NCBI GenBank assembly: GCA_031253835.1
Contig: JAIRVP010000052.1
Location: 1 to 64,000 of the forward strand
DNA length: 64,000 nucleotides
Direction of reading: 5' to 3'
Source of the DNA: Burkholderia sp.
GTDB taxonomy: Bacteria; Pseudomonadota; Gammaproteobacteria; Burkholderiales; Burkholderiaceae
Position 1 is the stretch's first letter. Each line of letters begins with the position of its first letter. This document shows positions 1 to 9,103 of the stretch, piece after piece. A program made the position numbers and the translations under genes. The notes beneath the pieces were generated by a model. It ran no database searches, was not told the origin of the DNA, and saw only the letters and a program-made list of their open reading frames with translations.

Positions 1-3000
1 TTCGTCGTGCTCAGGCCGGTGGACAGCGAACCGATGCCCGTCGAGGTCGACGTCGACAGCGAGTTGACGTTGCTGTTCGTCGTGCTGAGGCCTGTCGACA
101 GCGAGTTGATCGCGGTCGAGGTCGACGTGGACAGCGACGACACCGAGCTGTTCGTGCTGCTCAGGCCGGTCGACAGCGAGTTGATGCCGGTCGACAGCGA
201 CGCGACGTTCGACGAGGTGGACGTCGACAGCGAGTTGAGCGCGTTGTTCGTTGCGTTCAGCTGGCTGCCGTTGATCGCGTCCGTGCTCGTGGCCGAGATC
301 TGGCCCGCCGAGACGTTCGTGATCTGGCGCGTGGCGCCCGTGGCTGGGTCACCGACGCTGACCACGCCCACCGGCGAGCTGCCCGCGAAGAAGTACGTGA
401 CGCCGCCGATCGTGGCGCTCGAGGTGCCGACTGCCGCAGCCGTGACCGAGTTGGCGCCGAGTGCGATCGAGTTCGCGACGTTCGCTTGCGCGTTCGTGCC
501 GAAGGCGAGCGCGTCGGCGGCCGTGGCCTTGGCGCCCGAGCCGTAGGCCTGTGCGCCGGTGGCGCTGGCCGTAGCCTGGCTGCCCAGCGCGATCGTGTTG
601 TCCGCGGTGGCCTGGTTCGAGCTGCCGAGGGCGAGCGCGCTGGCGCCGTTTGCCGTGTTCGCGTTGCCGAGCGCCACTGCGCCGTTGCCGGTCGCCGTGT
701 CGTTCGCACCCATCGCCACCGCGCCGGTGCCCGTCGCAATGCTCGGGTCGCCGATCGCGACCGCGCCGTCGCCGGACGCCGTGTTGCCGGAACCGATCGA
801 CACCGCCTTGCCGCCCGTTGCCGATGCGTTCTGGCCGATCGCGACCGCGCCTGCCGACTGTGCGTTCGAGCCGTCGCCGACTGCCACGCTGCTGGCGCCT
901 GCCGCGCTGGCGTTCACGCCGGCTGCGAGGGCGTTGGTGCCCGTTGCGCCCGTGTTGTCGTAGTTGGCTTGCTGCACGCCGTTGTCGTTGACGCTGTAGT
1001 AGTGCGTCTTCGCGGCGTTGATCGCGGTCGAGGTCGACGTGGACAGCGACGACACCGAGCTGTTCGTGCTGCTCAGGCCGGTGGACAGCGAGCCGATGCC
1101 GGTCGACGTCGAGGTCGACAGCGACACGATCGTGCTGTTCGTGCTGCTTAGGCCGGTGGACAGCGAGCTGATGCCGGTCGACGTCGAGGTGGACAGCGAC
1201 GTGATCGAGCTGTTTGCCGACGAGAGACCCGTCGAGGTCGAGGTCGACAGGGACGAGATCGAGCTGTTGGCCGAGGACAGGCCGGTCGACGTCGAGGTGG
1301 ACAGCGACGTGACCGAGCTGTTGGTCGAGCTCAGGCCCGTCGACAGCGAGTTGATGCCGGTCGAGGTCGAGGTGGACAGCGACGTGATCGAGCTGTTCGC
1401 CGACGAGAGGCCCGTCGACGTGGAGGTCGACAGCGACGACACCGAGCTGTTCGTGCTGCTCAGACCGGTCGACAACGAGTTGATGCCGGTCGAGGTCGAC
1501 GTGGACAGCGACGTGATCGAGCTGTTGGCCGACGAGAGGCCGGTCGAGGTCGAGGTCGACAGCGAAGTGATCGAGCTGTTGGCTGACGACAGGCCGGTCG
1601 AAGTCGAGGTCGACAGCGACGTGATCGAGCTGTTGGCCGACGAAAGGCCCGTCGAGGTCGAAGTCGACAGCGAATCGATCGAGCTGTTTGCCGACGACAG
1701 ACCCGTCGAGGTCGACGTGGACAGCGACGTGATCGAGCTGTTGGTCGACGAGAGACCCGTCGAGGTCGAGGTCGACAGCGAAGTGATCGAGCTATTCGTC
1801 GACGAGAGGCCCGTCGACGTCGAAGTCGACAGCGAAGTGATCGAGCTGTTCGCGGACGAGAGGCCCGTCGAGGTCGAAGTCGACAGCGAAGTGATCGAGC
1901 TATTCGCCGACGAGAGGCCGGTCGAGGTCGAGGTCGACAGCGAGGTGATCGAGCTATTCGCCGACGACAGACCCGTCGAAGTCGAGGTGGACAGCGACGT
2001 GATCGAGCTGTTAGCCGACGAGAGGCCAGTCGACGTCGAAGTCGACAGGGAACCGATCGAGCTGTTAGCCGACGAGAGGCCGGTCGAGGTCGAGGTCGAG
2101 AGCGAAGTGATCGAGCTGTTTGCCGACGACAGACCGGTCGAGGTCGAGGTCGACAGCGACGTGATCGAGCTATTCGCCGACGAGAGACCCGTCGAGGTCG
2201 AAGTCGACAGCGAAGTGATCGAACTGTTGGCCGACGACAGGCCGGTCGACGTCGAAGTCGACAGCGAATCGATCGAGCTGTTCGCCGACGAGAGGCCCGT
2301 CGAAGTCGACGTGGAAAGCGACGTGACCGAGCTGTTGGTCGAGCTCAGGCCGGTGGACAGCGAGCCGATGGAGCTGTTAGCCGACGAGAGACCGGTCGAA
2401 GTCGAGGTCGACAGCGACGTGATGGAGCTGTTCGCGGACGACAGCCCCGTCGATGCAGACGTGGACAGGCTCGCGAGTCCCGAGCCGGTAGCCTCGAGCG
2501 CCTGATTGGTCTGGTAAAGCTGGGAGCCGTTGATGGCGTCCGTGCTTGTTGCACTGATACGGCCTGCCGCGACGTTGGTTACCGTCCGCTCGGCGCCCAC
2601 GTTACCGACGCTGACCGTGCTGGTCGGCGACGTGCCCGCGAAGCTGTAGGACGTGCCGTTAATGGTTGTCCCGGACGTACCCACGACCGTCTGCGTGGCC
2701 GAATTGCTGCCCAGCGCCACGTCGCCGCTTTGCGCGCCGGCCACCGCATTGCTGCCGATGCTGACCGTGTCGTTAACCGCGATCTGTGCGCCGGCCTGGT
2801 TGCCCATCGCGACGTTGTTGTTGCCGGTGGTGCCTGCACCTGCATAGGAACCGAACGCCGAGTTGCCACTGCCGGTCGTCGAGGTTCCGGCGTAGTAACC
2901 CGCTGCGGTGTTGTAGGAACCATTGACGTAGGTGCCTGCGCCGACGCCCAATCCTGCGTTGTAGTTGCCGGTTACCGAAAGGCCCGCCGTGTTGCCGACG

Positions 3001-6000
3001 GCCGTGTTGCCGACGCCGGCCGTGTTCTGGCCGGTGGCCGCGCCGATCGCGACGTTGTATGACCCGCTGCTGCCCTGACCGGCTGCCGAGCCGATGCTGA
3101 CGGACGAGTCCGTCGCGGCCTGGGCGCCGTCGCCGATCGCAACGCTCTTGGCGCCCGCCGCGGTTGCATTCGTGCCTGCCGCAAGCGAGTTGAAGCCAGT
3201 CGCGCCGTCGTTGTTGTAGTTGCCCTGCGTCGTGCCGTTGTCGTTGACGCTGTAGTAGTGCGTCTTCGCATTGTTGATCGCGGTCGAGGTCGACGTGGAC
3301 AGCGACGTGACCGAGCTGTTGGTCGAGCTGAGACCGGTTGACAGCGAACCGATGCCCGACGAAGTCGACGTGGACAGCGAGTTGATCGAGCTGGTTGCGG
3401 ACGACAGGCCGGTCGACGTCGAGGTCGACAGCGACGTGATCGAGCTGTTAGCCGATGACAGGCCGGTCGACGTCGAAGTCGACAGGGACGTGATCGAGCT
3501 GTTGGCGGACGACAGGCCCGTCGACGTCGAGGTCGACAGCGAGGTGATCGAGCTGTTGGCCGACGAGAGGCCCGTCGACGTCGAGGTGGACAGCGACGTG
3601 ATCGAGCTATTCGCCGATGACAGACCGGTCGAGGTCGACGTCGACAGCGAAGTGATCGAGCTGTTTGCCGACGACAGACCCGTCGACGTCGAAGTCGACA
3701 GCGAGTTGATCGAGCTGGTTGCGGACGACAGGCCGGTCGACGTCGAGGTCGACAGCGACGTGATCGAGCTGTTAGCCGACGAGAGACCCGTCGAGGTCGA
3801 GGTCGACAGCGAAGTGATCGAGCTGTTGGCCGACGAGAGGCCGGTCGAGGTCGAAGTCGACAGCGACGTGATCGAGCTGTTCGCGGACGACAGGCCCGTC
3901 GAGGTCGACGTGGACAGCGACGTGATCGAGCTGTTCGCGGACGACAGACCCGTCGACGTCGAAGTCGACAGCGAAGTGATCGAGCTGTTCGCGGACGACA
4001 GACCCGTCGACGTCGAAGTCGACAGCGAAGTGATCGAGCTATTCGCCGACGACAGACCGGTCGAAGTCGAAGTCGACAGCGACGTGATGGAGCTGTTGGC
4101 CGACGACAGACCCGTCGAGGTCGACGTGGACAGCGACGTCACCGAGCTGTTGGTCGAGCTGAGGCCCGTGGACAGCGACGTGATGCCGGTCGACAGCGAG
4201 GCGATGGCGCTGCCGGACGTCGACACCGTGGTCGACAGCGAGTCGACGATCGAGTTGGTTGCGAACAGCTGCGAGCCATTGATCGCATCGGTGCTGGTCG
4301 CGGTGATCTGACCGGCTGCGACGTTGGTGACCTGACGCTCGGCGCCAGGCTTGCCGACGCTGACCACGCTGGTCGGATTGCCGCCCTCGAACGTCGCGGT
4401 TACACCGCCGATCGTACCGGTCGGCGTCGGGTTCGCCGCTGACGTGGTGGAGCCGCTGCCGAGCGCGACGTCGCCGGCATTGTTGGCGACTGCGCTCGGG
4501 CCGATCGCGACCGAATCGGTGCCGAGTGCCTGACTGTCGGTGCCGGACGAGTTCGCGTGGAAGTACTTGATGCCCTGGCTGTTGATGTTGTTGATCGCCG
4601 AGCCGACGCTGTTGGCGGTCGATGTCGTACCGTTCGCGTTGTACGTGGTGTACGACGGCGCCGAGACCTTGCCCGTTGTCGGGTCGTACGTCGAACCACC
4701 GCCAAGTGCCGAGGCCGTGCTGCTACCGAGGTTGTCTGTCTTCGTCGAGACCGTGCTCAGGCCGGTGGACAGCGAGTTGATGCCCGTCGAAGTCGAGGTC
4801 GACAGCGAGCCGATCGAGCTGTTGGCCGACGAGAGGCCGGTCGACGTGGACGACGAAAGCGACGTGACCGAGCTATTAGCCGAGCTCAGGCCGGTGGACA
4901 GCGAGTTGATGCCGGTCGAAGTCGACGTCGACAGCGAGCCAATCGAGCTGTTGGCCGACGACAACCCCGTTGACGTCGAAGACGACAGGCTCGTGATGCT
5001 CGACGTCGTCGTGCTTGCCACGGCGTAGAGCTGGCTGCCGTTGATCGCATCGGTGCTGGTTCCGCTGACGAGGCCGGCAGCGACGTTCTGAATGCGGCGT
5101 TCAGCGTTCGGCTGGCCGACGCTGACTACCCCGCCTGCCGAGCCGGCGCCGGCGTAGTTACCGAACGTCTGGCCGCCGATGGTCGTGTTGTTGACCACCG
5201 TGGTGCCGGCGGTCGTCGTCGACAGCGCGCTTGCCGTGACGGAGTTGTAGCCGAGGGCGACCGAGTTTGCGACATTGGCGGTCGACGCGACGCCGATCGC
5301 GACGGCGTTCGAGGCCGATGCGGTGGCGTTCTGCGCGAACGCGACCGAACCCGAACCCGACGCGGTCGAGTTCGAGCCGAATGCCGTTGCATAGGAGTTC
5401 GACGCCACGGCTGCGGCACCGACAGCGACTGCACCGGCGTTGCCGCTGGCCGTCGAGCCGTTGCCGAGTGCGAGTGCATCGGTGCCGGTGGCCAGCGACT
5501 TGGCGGAGAAGCTGCCGACGTTGCCAAGGGCGATCGCGCCGGTGCCGGTCGCGGTCGCGGCATTGCCGATGGCAACCGCGCCGTTGGTGCCAGTTGCCGT
5601 CGCCGAGCTGCCGAGCGCGACGGCGCTGTTGGTCGCCGTGCTGCTGTTGCCCAGTGCGACGGAGCCCGTACCGCTCGCCGAGTTGTTGTTGCCGAGCGCG
5701 AGCGCGCCGGAACCGCTCGACGTGTTGTTTGCACCGATGGCAAGCGCACCCGTGCCGGTTGCGCTGTTCGGATCGCCGATCGCAACGGCGCCGTCGCCGC
5801 TTGCCGTCTGGCCTCGGCCGATAGCGACCGCGCCGCCGGCTGCCGTGGCGCTGTTCGAGGTGGTGCCGGACGAACCGATTGCCACGTTCTGACCCGTCGC
5901 GCCTGAGGTGACACCGTCGCCTTGCGCGATGCCGTAAGCGCCGTTGACGGTGGCGCCGCGACCGACTGCGATACCCGATGTGGCGGTCGATGCGACGGAC

Positions 6001-6665
6001 GACTGCCCGCCGATCGCGATGCCGTCCGAGGCGGCCGACTGCGCGCCCTTCGTTGCGTTGCTGCCGATTGCGATCGAGCCCGCGCCCGACGCGATGGTGG
6101 AGTTCGCCTGGGTCAGCGGCGTCGTGCCGTTGCCGCCCGCACCGCCGATCGCGACGGCGTTCTGCGCGTTCGCCGTCGAGCCGAAGCCGAGGGCGGTGGC
6201 GCCGGCGCCACTCGCGGTGGATTCGAGGCCGGCGGCGGTGCCCCACAAGGCGGCCGAGCTGAGGAAGCCCATCGCGGTGCCGCCCTTGCCCGTGACTGAC
6301 GAGTAGGTACCGTAGGCCGTCGCGGCGAGATTGTTGCCGCCGGATGCGTTACAGCCGGTCACCGTCGACCACGTGCCCGAACCGTCGGTCGGATACGCGT
6401 TGGTGTCGCCCATTGTGATGCGCCCGGCGGACGTCGAGCCGCTGCCGGACGTACAGCTCGACACCGTGAACTGTCCGAACGAGTTGACTGTTCCAGGGAT
6501 ATAGGTCGATGCACTTGCAAGCGACGGCAGGCCGATCGCCAGCGCCGCGACTGCGGCGACCACAATGGCCGACTTGTTCGGCTTGCCCCGTGCCGAATCG
6601 TGTTCCGATGCCGCGACCCAGGCGCCAAGCGCTTCGTTCCAGATCGAGCGGTATGTGCGGTTCAT
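1..6665 (-). CDS. Giant trimeric autotransporter adhesin (YadA/Hia type), N-terminal part; C-terminus lies left of the window
   Basis: The reading frame is open from the ATG at 6665 to the window edge, at least 2,221 codons. GGAGG sits 9 bases before the ATG. The N-terminus (MNRTYRSIWNEALGAWVAAS) is an extended signal peptide region of type V secretion, followed by a hydrophobic core ending near SLASA. Head 1 (about 6450-5140) has YadA-head repeats of the form AxAxGxxAxA. A neck (NVAAG, then STDAINGSQL) leads to stalk 1 (about 5025-4740). A connector with a YFHANS motif and a second neck leads to stalk 2 (4255-3290). Head 2 spans about 3270-2560, stalk 3 about 2505-1020, head 3 about 1010-260, and stalk 4 runs off the edge. 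The family exports a homotrimeric surface fibre for binding host or matrix through a C-terminal YadA anchor, which is not in this window. The adhesin class is secure; the ligand cannot be read from sequence. Confidence 0.93.
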   Translation of the reverse strand, partial: MNRTYRSIWNEALGAWVAASEHDSARGKPNKSAIVVAAVAALAIGLPSLASASTYIPGTVNSFGQFTVSSCTSGSGSTSAGRITMGDTNAYPTDGSGTWSTVTGCNASGGNNLAATAYGTYSSVTGKGGTAMGFLSSAALWGTAAGLESTASGAGATALGFGSTANAQNAVAIGGAGGNGTTPLTQANSTIASGAGSIAIGSNATKGAQSAASDGIAIGGQSSVASTATSGIAVGRGATVNGAYGIAQGDGVTSGATGQNVAIGSSGTTSNSATAAGGAVAIGRGQTASGDGAVAIGDPNSATGTGALAIGANNTSSGSGALALGNNNSASGTGSVALGNSSTATNSAVALGSSATATGTNGAVAIGNAATATGTGAIALGNVGSFSAKSLATGTDALALGNGSTASGNAGAVAVGAAAVASNSYATAFGSNSTASGSGSVAFAQNATASASNAVAIGVASTANVANSVALGYNSVTASALSTTTAGTTVVNNTTIGGQTFGNYAGAGSAGGVVSVGQPNAERRIQNVAAGLVSGTSTDAINGSQLYAVASTTTSSITSLSSSTSTGLSSANSSIGSLSTSTSTGINSLSTGLSSANSSVTSLSSSTSTGLSSANSSIGSLSTSTSTGINSLSTGLSTVSTKTDNLGSSTASALGGGSTYDPTTGKVSAPSYTTYNANGTTSTANSVGSAINNINSQGIKYFHANSSGTDSQALGTDSVAIGPSAVANNAGDVALGSGSTTSAANPTPTGTIGGVTATFEGGNPTSVVSVGKPGAERQVTNVAAGQITATSTDAINGSQLFATNSIVDSLSTTVSTSGSAIASLSTGITSLSTGLSSTNSSVTSLSTSTSTGLSSANSSITSLSTSTSTGLSSANSSITSLSTSTSTGLSSANSSITSLSTSTSTGLSSANSSITSLSTSTSTGLSSANSSITSLSTSTSTGLSSANSSITSLSTSTSTGLSSANSSITSLSTSTSTGLSSATSSINSLSTSTSTGLSSANSSITSLSTSTSTGLSSANSSITSLSTSTSTGLSSANSSITSLSTSTSTGLSSANSSITSLSTSTSTGLSSANSSITSLSTSTSTGLSSATSSINSLSTSTSSGIGSLSTGLSSTNSSVTSLSTSTSTAINNAKTHYYSVNDNGTTQGNYNNDGATGFNSLAAGTNATAAGAKSVAIGDGAQAATDSSVSIGSAAGQGSSGSYNVAIGAATGQNTAGVGNTAVGNTAGLSVTGNYNAGLGVGAGTYVNGSYNTAAGYYAGTSTTGSGNSAFGSYAGAGTTGNNNVAMGNQAGAQIAVNDTVSIGSNAVAGAQSGDVALGSNSATQTVVGTSGTTINGTSYSFAGTSPTSTVSVGNVGAERTVTNVAAGRISATSTDAINGSQLYQTNQALEATGSGLASLSTSASTGLSSANSSITSLSTSTSTGLSSANSSIGSLSTGLSSTNSSVTSLSTSTSTGLSSANSSIDSLSTSTSTGLSSANSSITSLSTSTSTGLSSANSSITSLSTSTSTGLSSANSSITSLSTSTSTGLSSANSSIGSLSTSTSTGLSSANSSITSLSTSTSTGLSSANSSITSLSTSTSTGLSSANSSITSLSTSTSTGLSSANSSITSLSTSTSTGLSSTNSSITSLSTSTSTGLSSTNSSITSLSTSTSTGLSSANSSIDSLSTSTSTGLSSANSSITSLSTSTSTGLSSANSSITSLSTSTSTGLSSANSSITSLSTSTSTGINSLSTGLSSTNSSVSSLSTSTSTGLSSANSSITSLSTSTSTGINSLSTGLSSTNSSVTSLSTSTSTGLSSANSSISSLSTSTSTGLSSANSSITSLSTSTSTGISSLSTGLSSTNSTIVSLSTSTSTGIGSLSTGLSSTNSSVSSLSTSTSTAINAAKTHYYSVNDNGVQQANYDNTGATGTNALAAGVNASAAGASSVAVGDGSNAQSAGAVAIGQNASATGGKAVSIGSGNTASGDGAVAIGDPSIATGTGAVAMGANDTATGNGAVALGNANTANGASALALGSSNQATADNTIALGSQATASATGAQAYGSGAKATAADALAFGTNAQANVANSIALGANSVTAAAVGTSSATIGGVTYFFAGSSPVGVVSVGDPATGATRQITNVSAGQISATSTDAINGSQLNATNNALNSLSTSTSSNVASLSTGINSLSTGLSSTNSSVSSLSTSTSTAINSLSTGLSTTNSNVNSLSTSTSTGIGSLSTGLSTT
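1020..2505 (-). repeat. 54-bp tandem repeats encoding stalk 3 of the adhesin
   Basis: About 27 consecutive 54-bp units lie in the coding frame of the adhesin, each encoding a variant of the 18-residue unit GLSSANSSITSLSTSTST. Units differ by synonymous and conservative changes (ANSS/TNSS, SLST/SLSS). Hydrophobic residues at unit positions 2, 5, 9 and 12 and the next 2 give spacings that sum to a heptad plus a hendecad. That is 18 residues over 5 turns, fitting a nearly straight trimeric coiled coil. Copy number of such arrays usually varies between strains. Confidence 0.9.
3290..4255 (-). repeat. 54-bp tandem repeats encoding stalk 2 of the adhesin
   Basis: About 18 units of the same 54-bp SLSTSTST-type repeat as stalk 3, bounded by a neck/connector on the N-terminal side (near 4255) and head 2 on the C-terminal side. 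Recombination between this array and the stalk 3 array could delete or duplicate head 2. Confidence 0.88.
4740..5025 (-). repeat. Short stalk 1 repeat array of the adhesin
   Basis: About five degenerate copies of the same 18-residue stalk repeat follow the first head and its neck. The array ends at a non-repetitive connector (STVSTKTDNLGSS) that leads to the YFHANS module. Confidence 0.8.
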
Positions 6666-7652
6666 GTCCTGCTACCTCCAAATGTGCACGCCACACACCG
6701 GTCTCTTTTGTTAGAGGATTACTCCGTGCGCTCGCGCGAATCTCAAAATTGATGGGCGGAGTTTATTGGAGGTGATTTTTGTAGATTGACAAACAGTGAT
6801 AAATGAAGTGTTTTAAAAGTTAAAAGATGGTTAATGCATCGCGTTATGATGCATTTGGAAAGAATGATTTTGAAAGATGTAAGAATGTGTCTCGTAGGGT
6901 TTGAATTTTTCTGGGGATCGTCTTGATTTAGTATAAAAATCAATGTGTTGCATGTGTTTTGTGCGGTAGATCACACAAGGATTGGCTCTAAAAGTAAGAC
7001 AAATGAAATAGCAAACGTTTGCGCGACAATGAATTCTTTCAATTATGTAATGTAAATTTCAGGGCGTGTCGATAATGCCTGAAAAATATTGTTAACCTGT
7101 TAATTTGAAGTTTTTCCGGAATTTGTTCTTATTTTAAATAGTTTCCTGAAAATCAATTTAATTGGAAATCGTGAATATCCGGCTATGCTGATTTGCGCAT
7201 CCTGCGCCGGCGCGGGTGCCCGTGTGGCGGGCGTTCCGGGCGGGCGGGTTCGTCGAATATGTAAAAAATTGCTACAAAACGATGAATTGTGTCCCCATCA
7301 TTCAACTATCGGATTTGTCCTATTGACGATATCGGTCATATCGGTGCTTGGGCGGAATTGGGGAGTGTGTCGGACCATCCAGGGAGACGGCCGCTCAGCG
7401 GCTTCCGGCGCGGCGCCGGCAGGGTGTAAAAGACCACCGATGAGCGCCGGCGACGATGCCCCGAAATGTCAGATTCCGGGTGCGGCAATGTGTCCGGCCC
7501 GCTGAGGGGGCCGAAGCGTCGCAGAAAAAATGGGGATGGAGTGAGTGTATCGGGCGCGCAACACCCGATCGACGAACGCGGGCGGAACCGGTCGCTCACC
7601 GACGGCCACGAAGGCGTGCCGGCTCGCATGACCGGTGGCGCGCGGCCCGACG
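6666..7652. other. Gene-free AT-rich intergenic region upstream of the adhesin
   Basis: No convincing gene in 987 bases. The part from about 6740 to 7190 is strikingly AT-rich (the 60 bases from 6781 contain 17 G/C), unlike flanking DNA. It contains the candidate adhesin promoter and CRP-like site. Such AT-rich stretches next to surface genes are typical H-NS/MvaT-type silencing targets, which is an inference. From about 7380 composition returns to the genome norm and nothing else was recognised. Confidence 0.6.
6930..6975 (-). promoter_or_regulatory. Candidate adhesin promoter: TATACT -10 box with an upstream CRP/FNR-like site
   Basis: On the minus strand a TATACT -10 hexamer lies at 6935-6930 with no good -35 hexamer. 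A 16-bp CRP-like palindrome, TGTGCGGTAGATCACA, lies at 6960-6975 and differs from TGTGA-N6-TCACA at one base. Its centre is about 42-45 bases upstream of the start predicted from the -10 box, the spacing of class II CRP activation. The leader to the adhesin ATG would be about 260 nt. Inferred from motif and spacing only. Confidence 0.5.
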
Positions 7653-8555
7653 TTACTTCTTCAGAAACCGCAGCGCGAAGCGCGCCATGCGCGGCACGAA
7701 CATCGGGCGCAGCAGGCGCCTGTCGTAACCGGCCATCCGCCGGTCGTTCTCGGCGAGACACAGCGCGATCAGCTCGCGCGGGTTCAGCGCGTCGCCGATG
7801 TCGGCGGTGCCGGTGGCCGGAAAGTTCGCGTCACGCGCGGCGCCATCGGCATCGATGCCGCGCGCGATGCCGATCCGGTCGCGAATCAGTTGCACCCACA
7901 CGGCCGCGACCCGCGCGAAGAACCACGGCCGGCGCCACCATGGCATCGTGCGCCAGTACCACGCGTACCAGTTCGCGAAGAACAGGATGTGGCGGCCTTC
8001 TTCCTGGATCACGGGCTCGAAGGTGTCGACGAGTTCGGGCGGGAAATAGCCGGAGCGCTGCGCGGAGCGGAACAGGCCGAATGCGAAGAAGCTGTCGATG
8101 CATTCGCTGAAGCCCGTCATCATCCACGACCACTCGGGATCCGTCGGCGCCGGATAGGCCGGCTCGGGCGCGAGCCGGATCCCGTATGCCTCGACGAGCT
8201 TCGACAGCACGACCTTGTGGCGCGCTTCCTCGCCACCGTCCATCTCGAGCGCGCGGCGCAGCAGCGGATCGTCGACCGTTGCCGCGTAGGTCGCCACGCG
8301 GATCGACGCGCGGCCTTCGGTCTGTACCGCGATGTCCCAGATCGGCAGCGACGTGAGCCGCCTGAGTTCATCCGGCTTCAGCGCCGGCCAGTCGATCACG
8401 GCCGGCTTGTACGGGTTGTGTGTGTCGAGCAGCATGCGGCAGAACATCTGCATGTGCGCATCGGAACCGATCCGGACCGGACCTTGCCTCTCGAAGGTCC
8501 AGTTGCGCATTGCGTGATCTGCGGCTGCATGCGCTTCCTGCAGCGTGTCACTCAT
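7653..8555 (-). CDS. Ferritin-like di-iron domain protein
   Basis: A 300-residue protein starting at MSDTLQEAHAAADHAM; an in-frame extension to 8654 exists but lacks conserved character. Two helical motifs, GGEEARHKVV in the first half and EEGRHILFFANW in the second, are the paired ExxH-type ligand sets of ferritin-like di-iron carboxylate proteins. A hydrophobic, Trp-rich stretch (WYAWYWRTMPWWRRPW) after the second motif suggests membrane contact. Substrate and partners cannot be deduced. It lies 95 bases downstream of a small hypothetical gene on the same strand, possibly co-transcribed. Confidence 0.75.
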   Translation of the reverse strand: MSDTLQEAHAAADHAMRNWTFERQGPVRIGSDAHMQMFCRMLLDTHNPYKPAVIDWPALKPDELRRLTSLPIWDIAVQTEGRASIRVATYAATVDDPLLRRALEMDGGEEARHKVVLSKLVEAYGIRLAPEPAYPAPTDPEWSWMMTGFSECIDSFFAFGLFRSAQRSGYFPPELVDTFEPVIQEEGRHILFFANWYAWYWRTMPWWRRPWFFARVAAVWVQLIRDRIGIARGIDADGAARDANFPATGTADIGDALNPRELIALCLAENDRRMAGYDRRLLRPMFVPRMARFALRFLKK

Positions 8556-8650
8556 GGCTGTTGTTGTTAGATTACGGGTCGAAAGATTCTTGCATAGCTT
8601 CCGTAATCGCGTATTTTCGAGCGGCCATGTGTGCGCCGCCCAGCCAGGCG

Positions 8651-8869
8651 TCACGCGTTCGTGTCGACCCAGAGGCGGCCCCAGCGCGACGCGTAGGCGA
8701 GCGCGTGCTCTTCCTCGAAGAAGAAATCGATCGCGTCGAACGACACGGAGCGCGGCGACGGGCCGCTGCTCGCCTTCTCGATCGTCAGGTTGGCGGCGAA
8801 CAGCCCGTTCGGCAACCGGGCGGCAGCGGGGGCGACTTCATAGCCCTTGTAGCGGATCGTACGGGTCAT
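8651..8869 (-). CDS. Small conserved hypothetical protein (72 aa)
   Basis: A compact 72-residue protein beginning MTRTIRYKGYEVAPAAARLP and ending RWGRLWVDTNA, with an acidic FFFEEEHA stretch. It has no signal peptide or membrane segment, and codon use matches neighbouring genes. It resembles small conserved proteins seen in Burkholderia, but no function is assigned. It lies upstream of the ferritin-like gene on the same strand. Confidence 0.65.
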   Translation of the reverse strand: MTRTIRYKGYEVAPAAARLPNGLFAANLTIEKASSGPSPRSVSFDAIDFFFEEEHALAYASRWGRLWVDTNA

Positions 8870-9103
8870 GGCGTGCGCGGAGAAAGTTCGGACTTTCAGC
8901 GTACGAAAACCTGTCGGCGCCGTGAACCAATCTTTCGGCCAATGCTAATCACGCGACAGGCTGAATCGTTATCGGGGGGGGGCGCAGGGGAAGGACAACG
9001 CGGAGGTGGCGACAGCATGCATGGCGCGTCGCCACGCATCGGAAGACGCGCCGCGCGCCCGTCGAGCGTCGTCGACCGGGCGCGCGGCGCAATGCAGCGG
9101 AGA

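Noticed and set aside
1018..2505. Long plus-strand open frame of acidic repeats (VEVDVDSxxIELxADERP)
   Set aside because: It is the antisense reading of the Ser/Thr-rich stalk repeats. The minus strand gives a continuous adhesin with ESPR, heads and necks. The same holds for 3271-4311 and 4540-5028.
1020..4255. Regular 54-bp repeats resembling a CRISPR array
   Set aside because: Units are contiguous without unique spacers and encode an in-frame protein repeat; no cas genes are present.
6743..6943. Minus-strand ORF of 66 codons in the AT-rich region
   Set aside because: No ribosome binding site or family, composition is that of non-coding AT-rich DNA, and it overlaps the candidate promoter.
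7185..7505. Plus-strand ORF of 106 codons between the adhesin and the ferritin-like gene
   Set aside because: Odd composition, no domain and no ribosome binding site; treated as chance.
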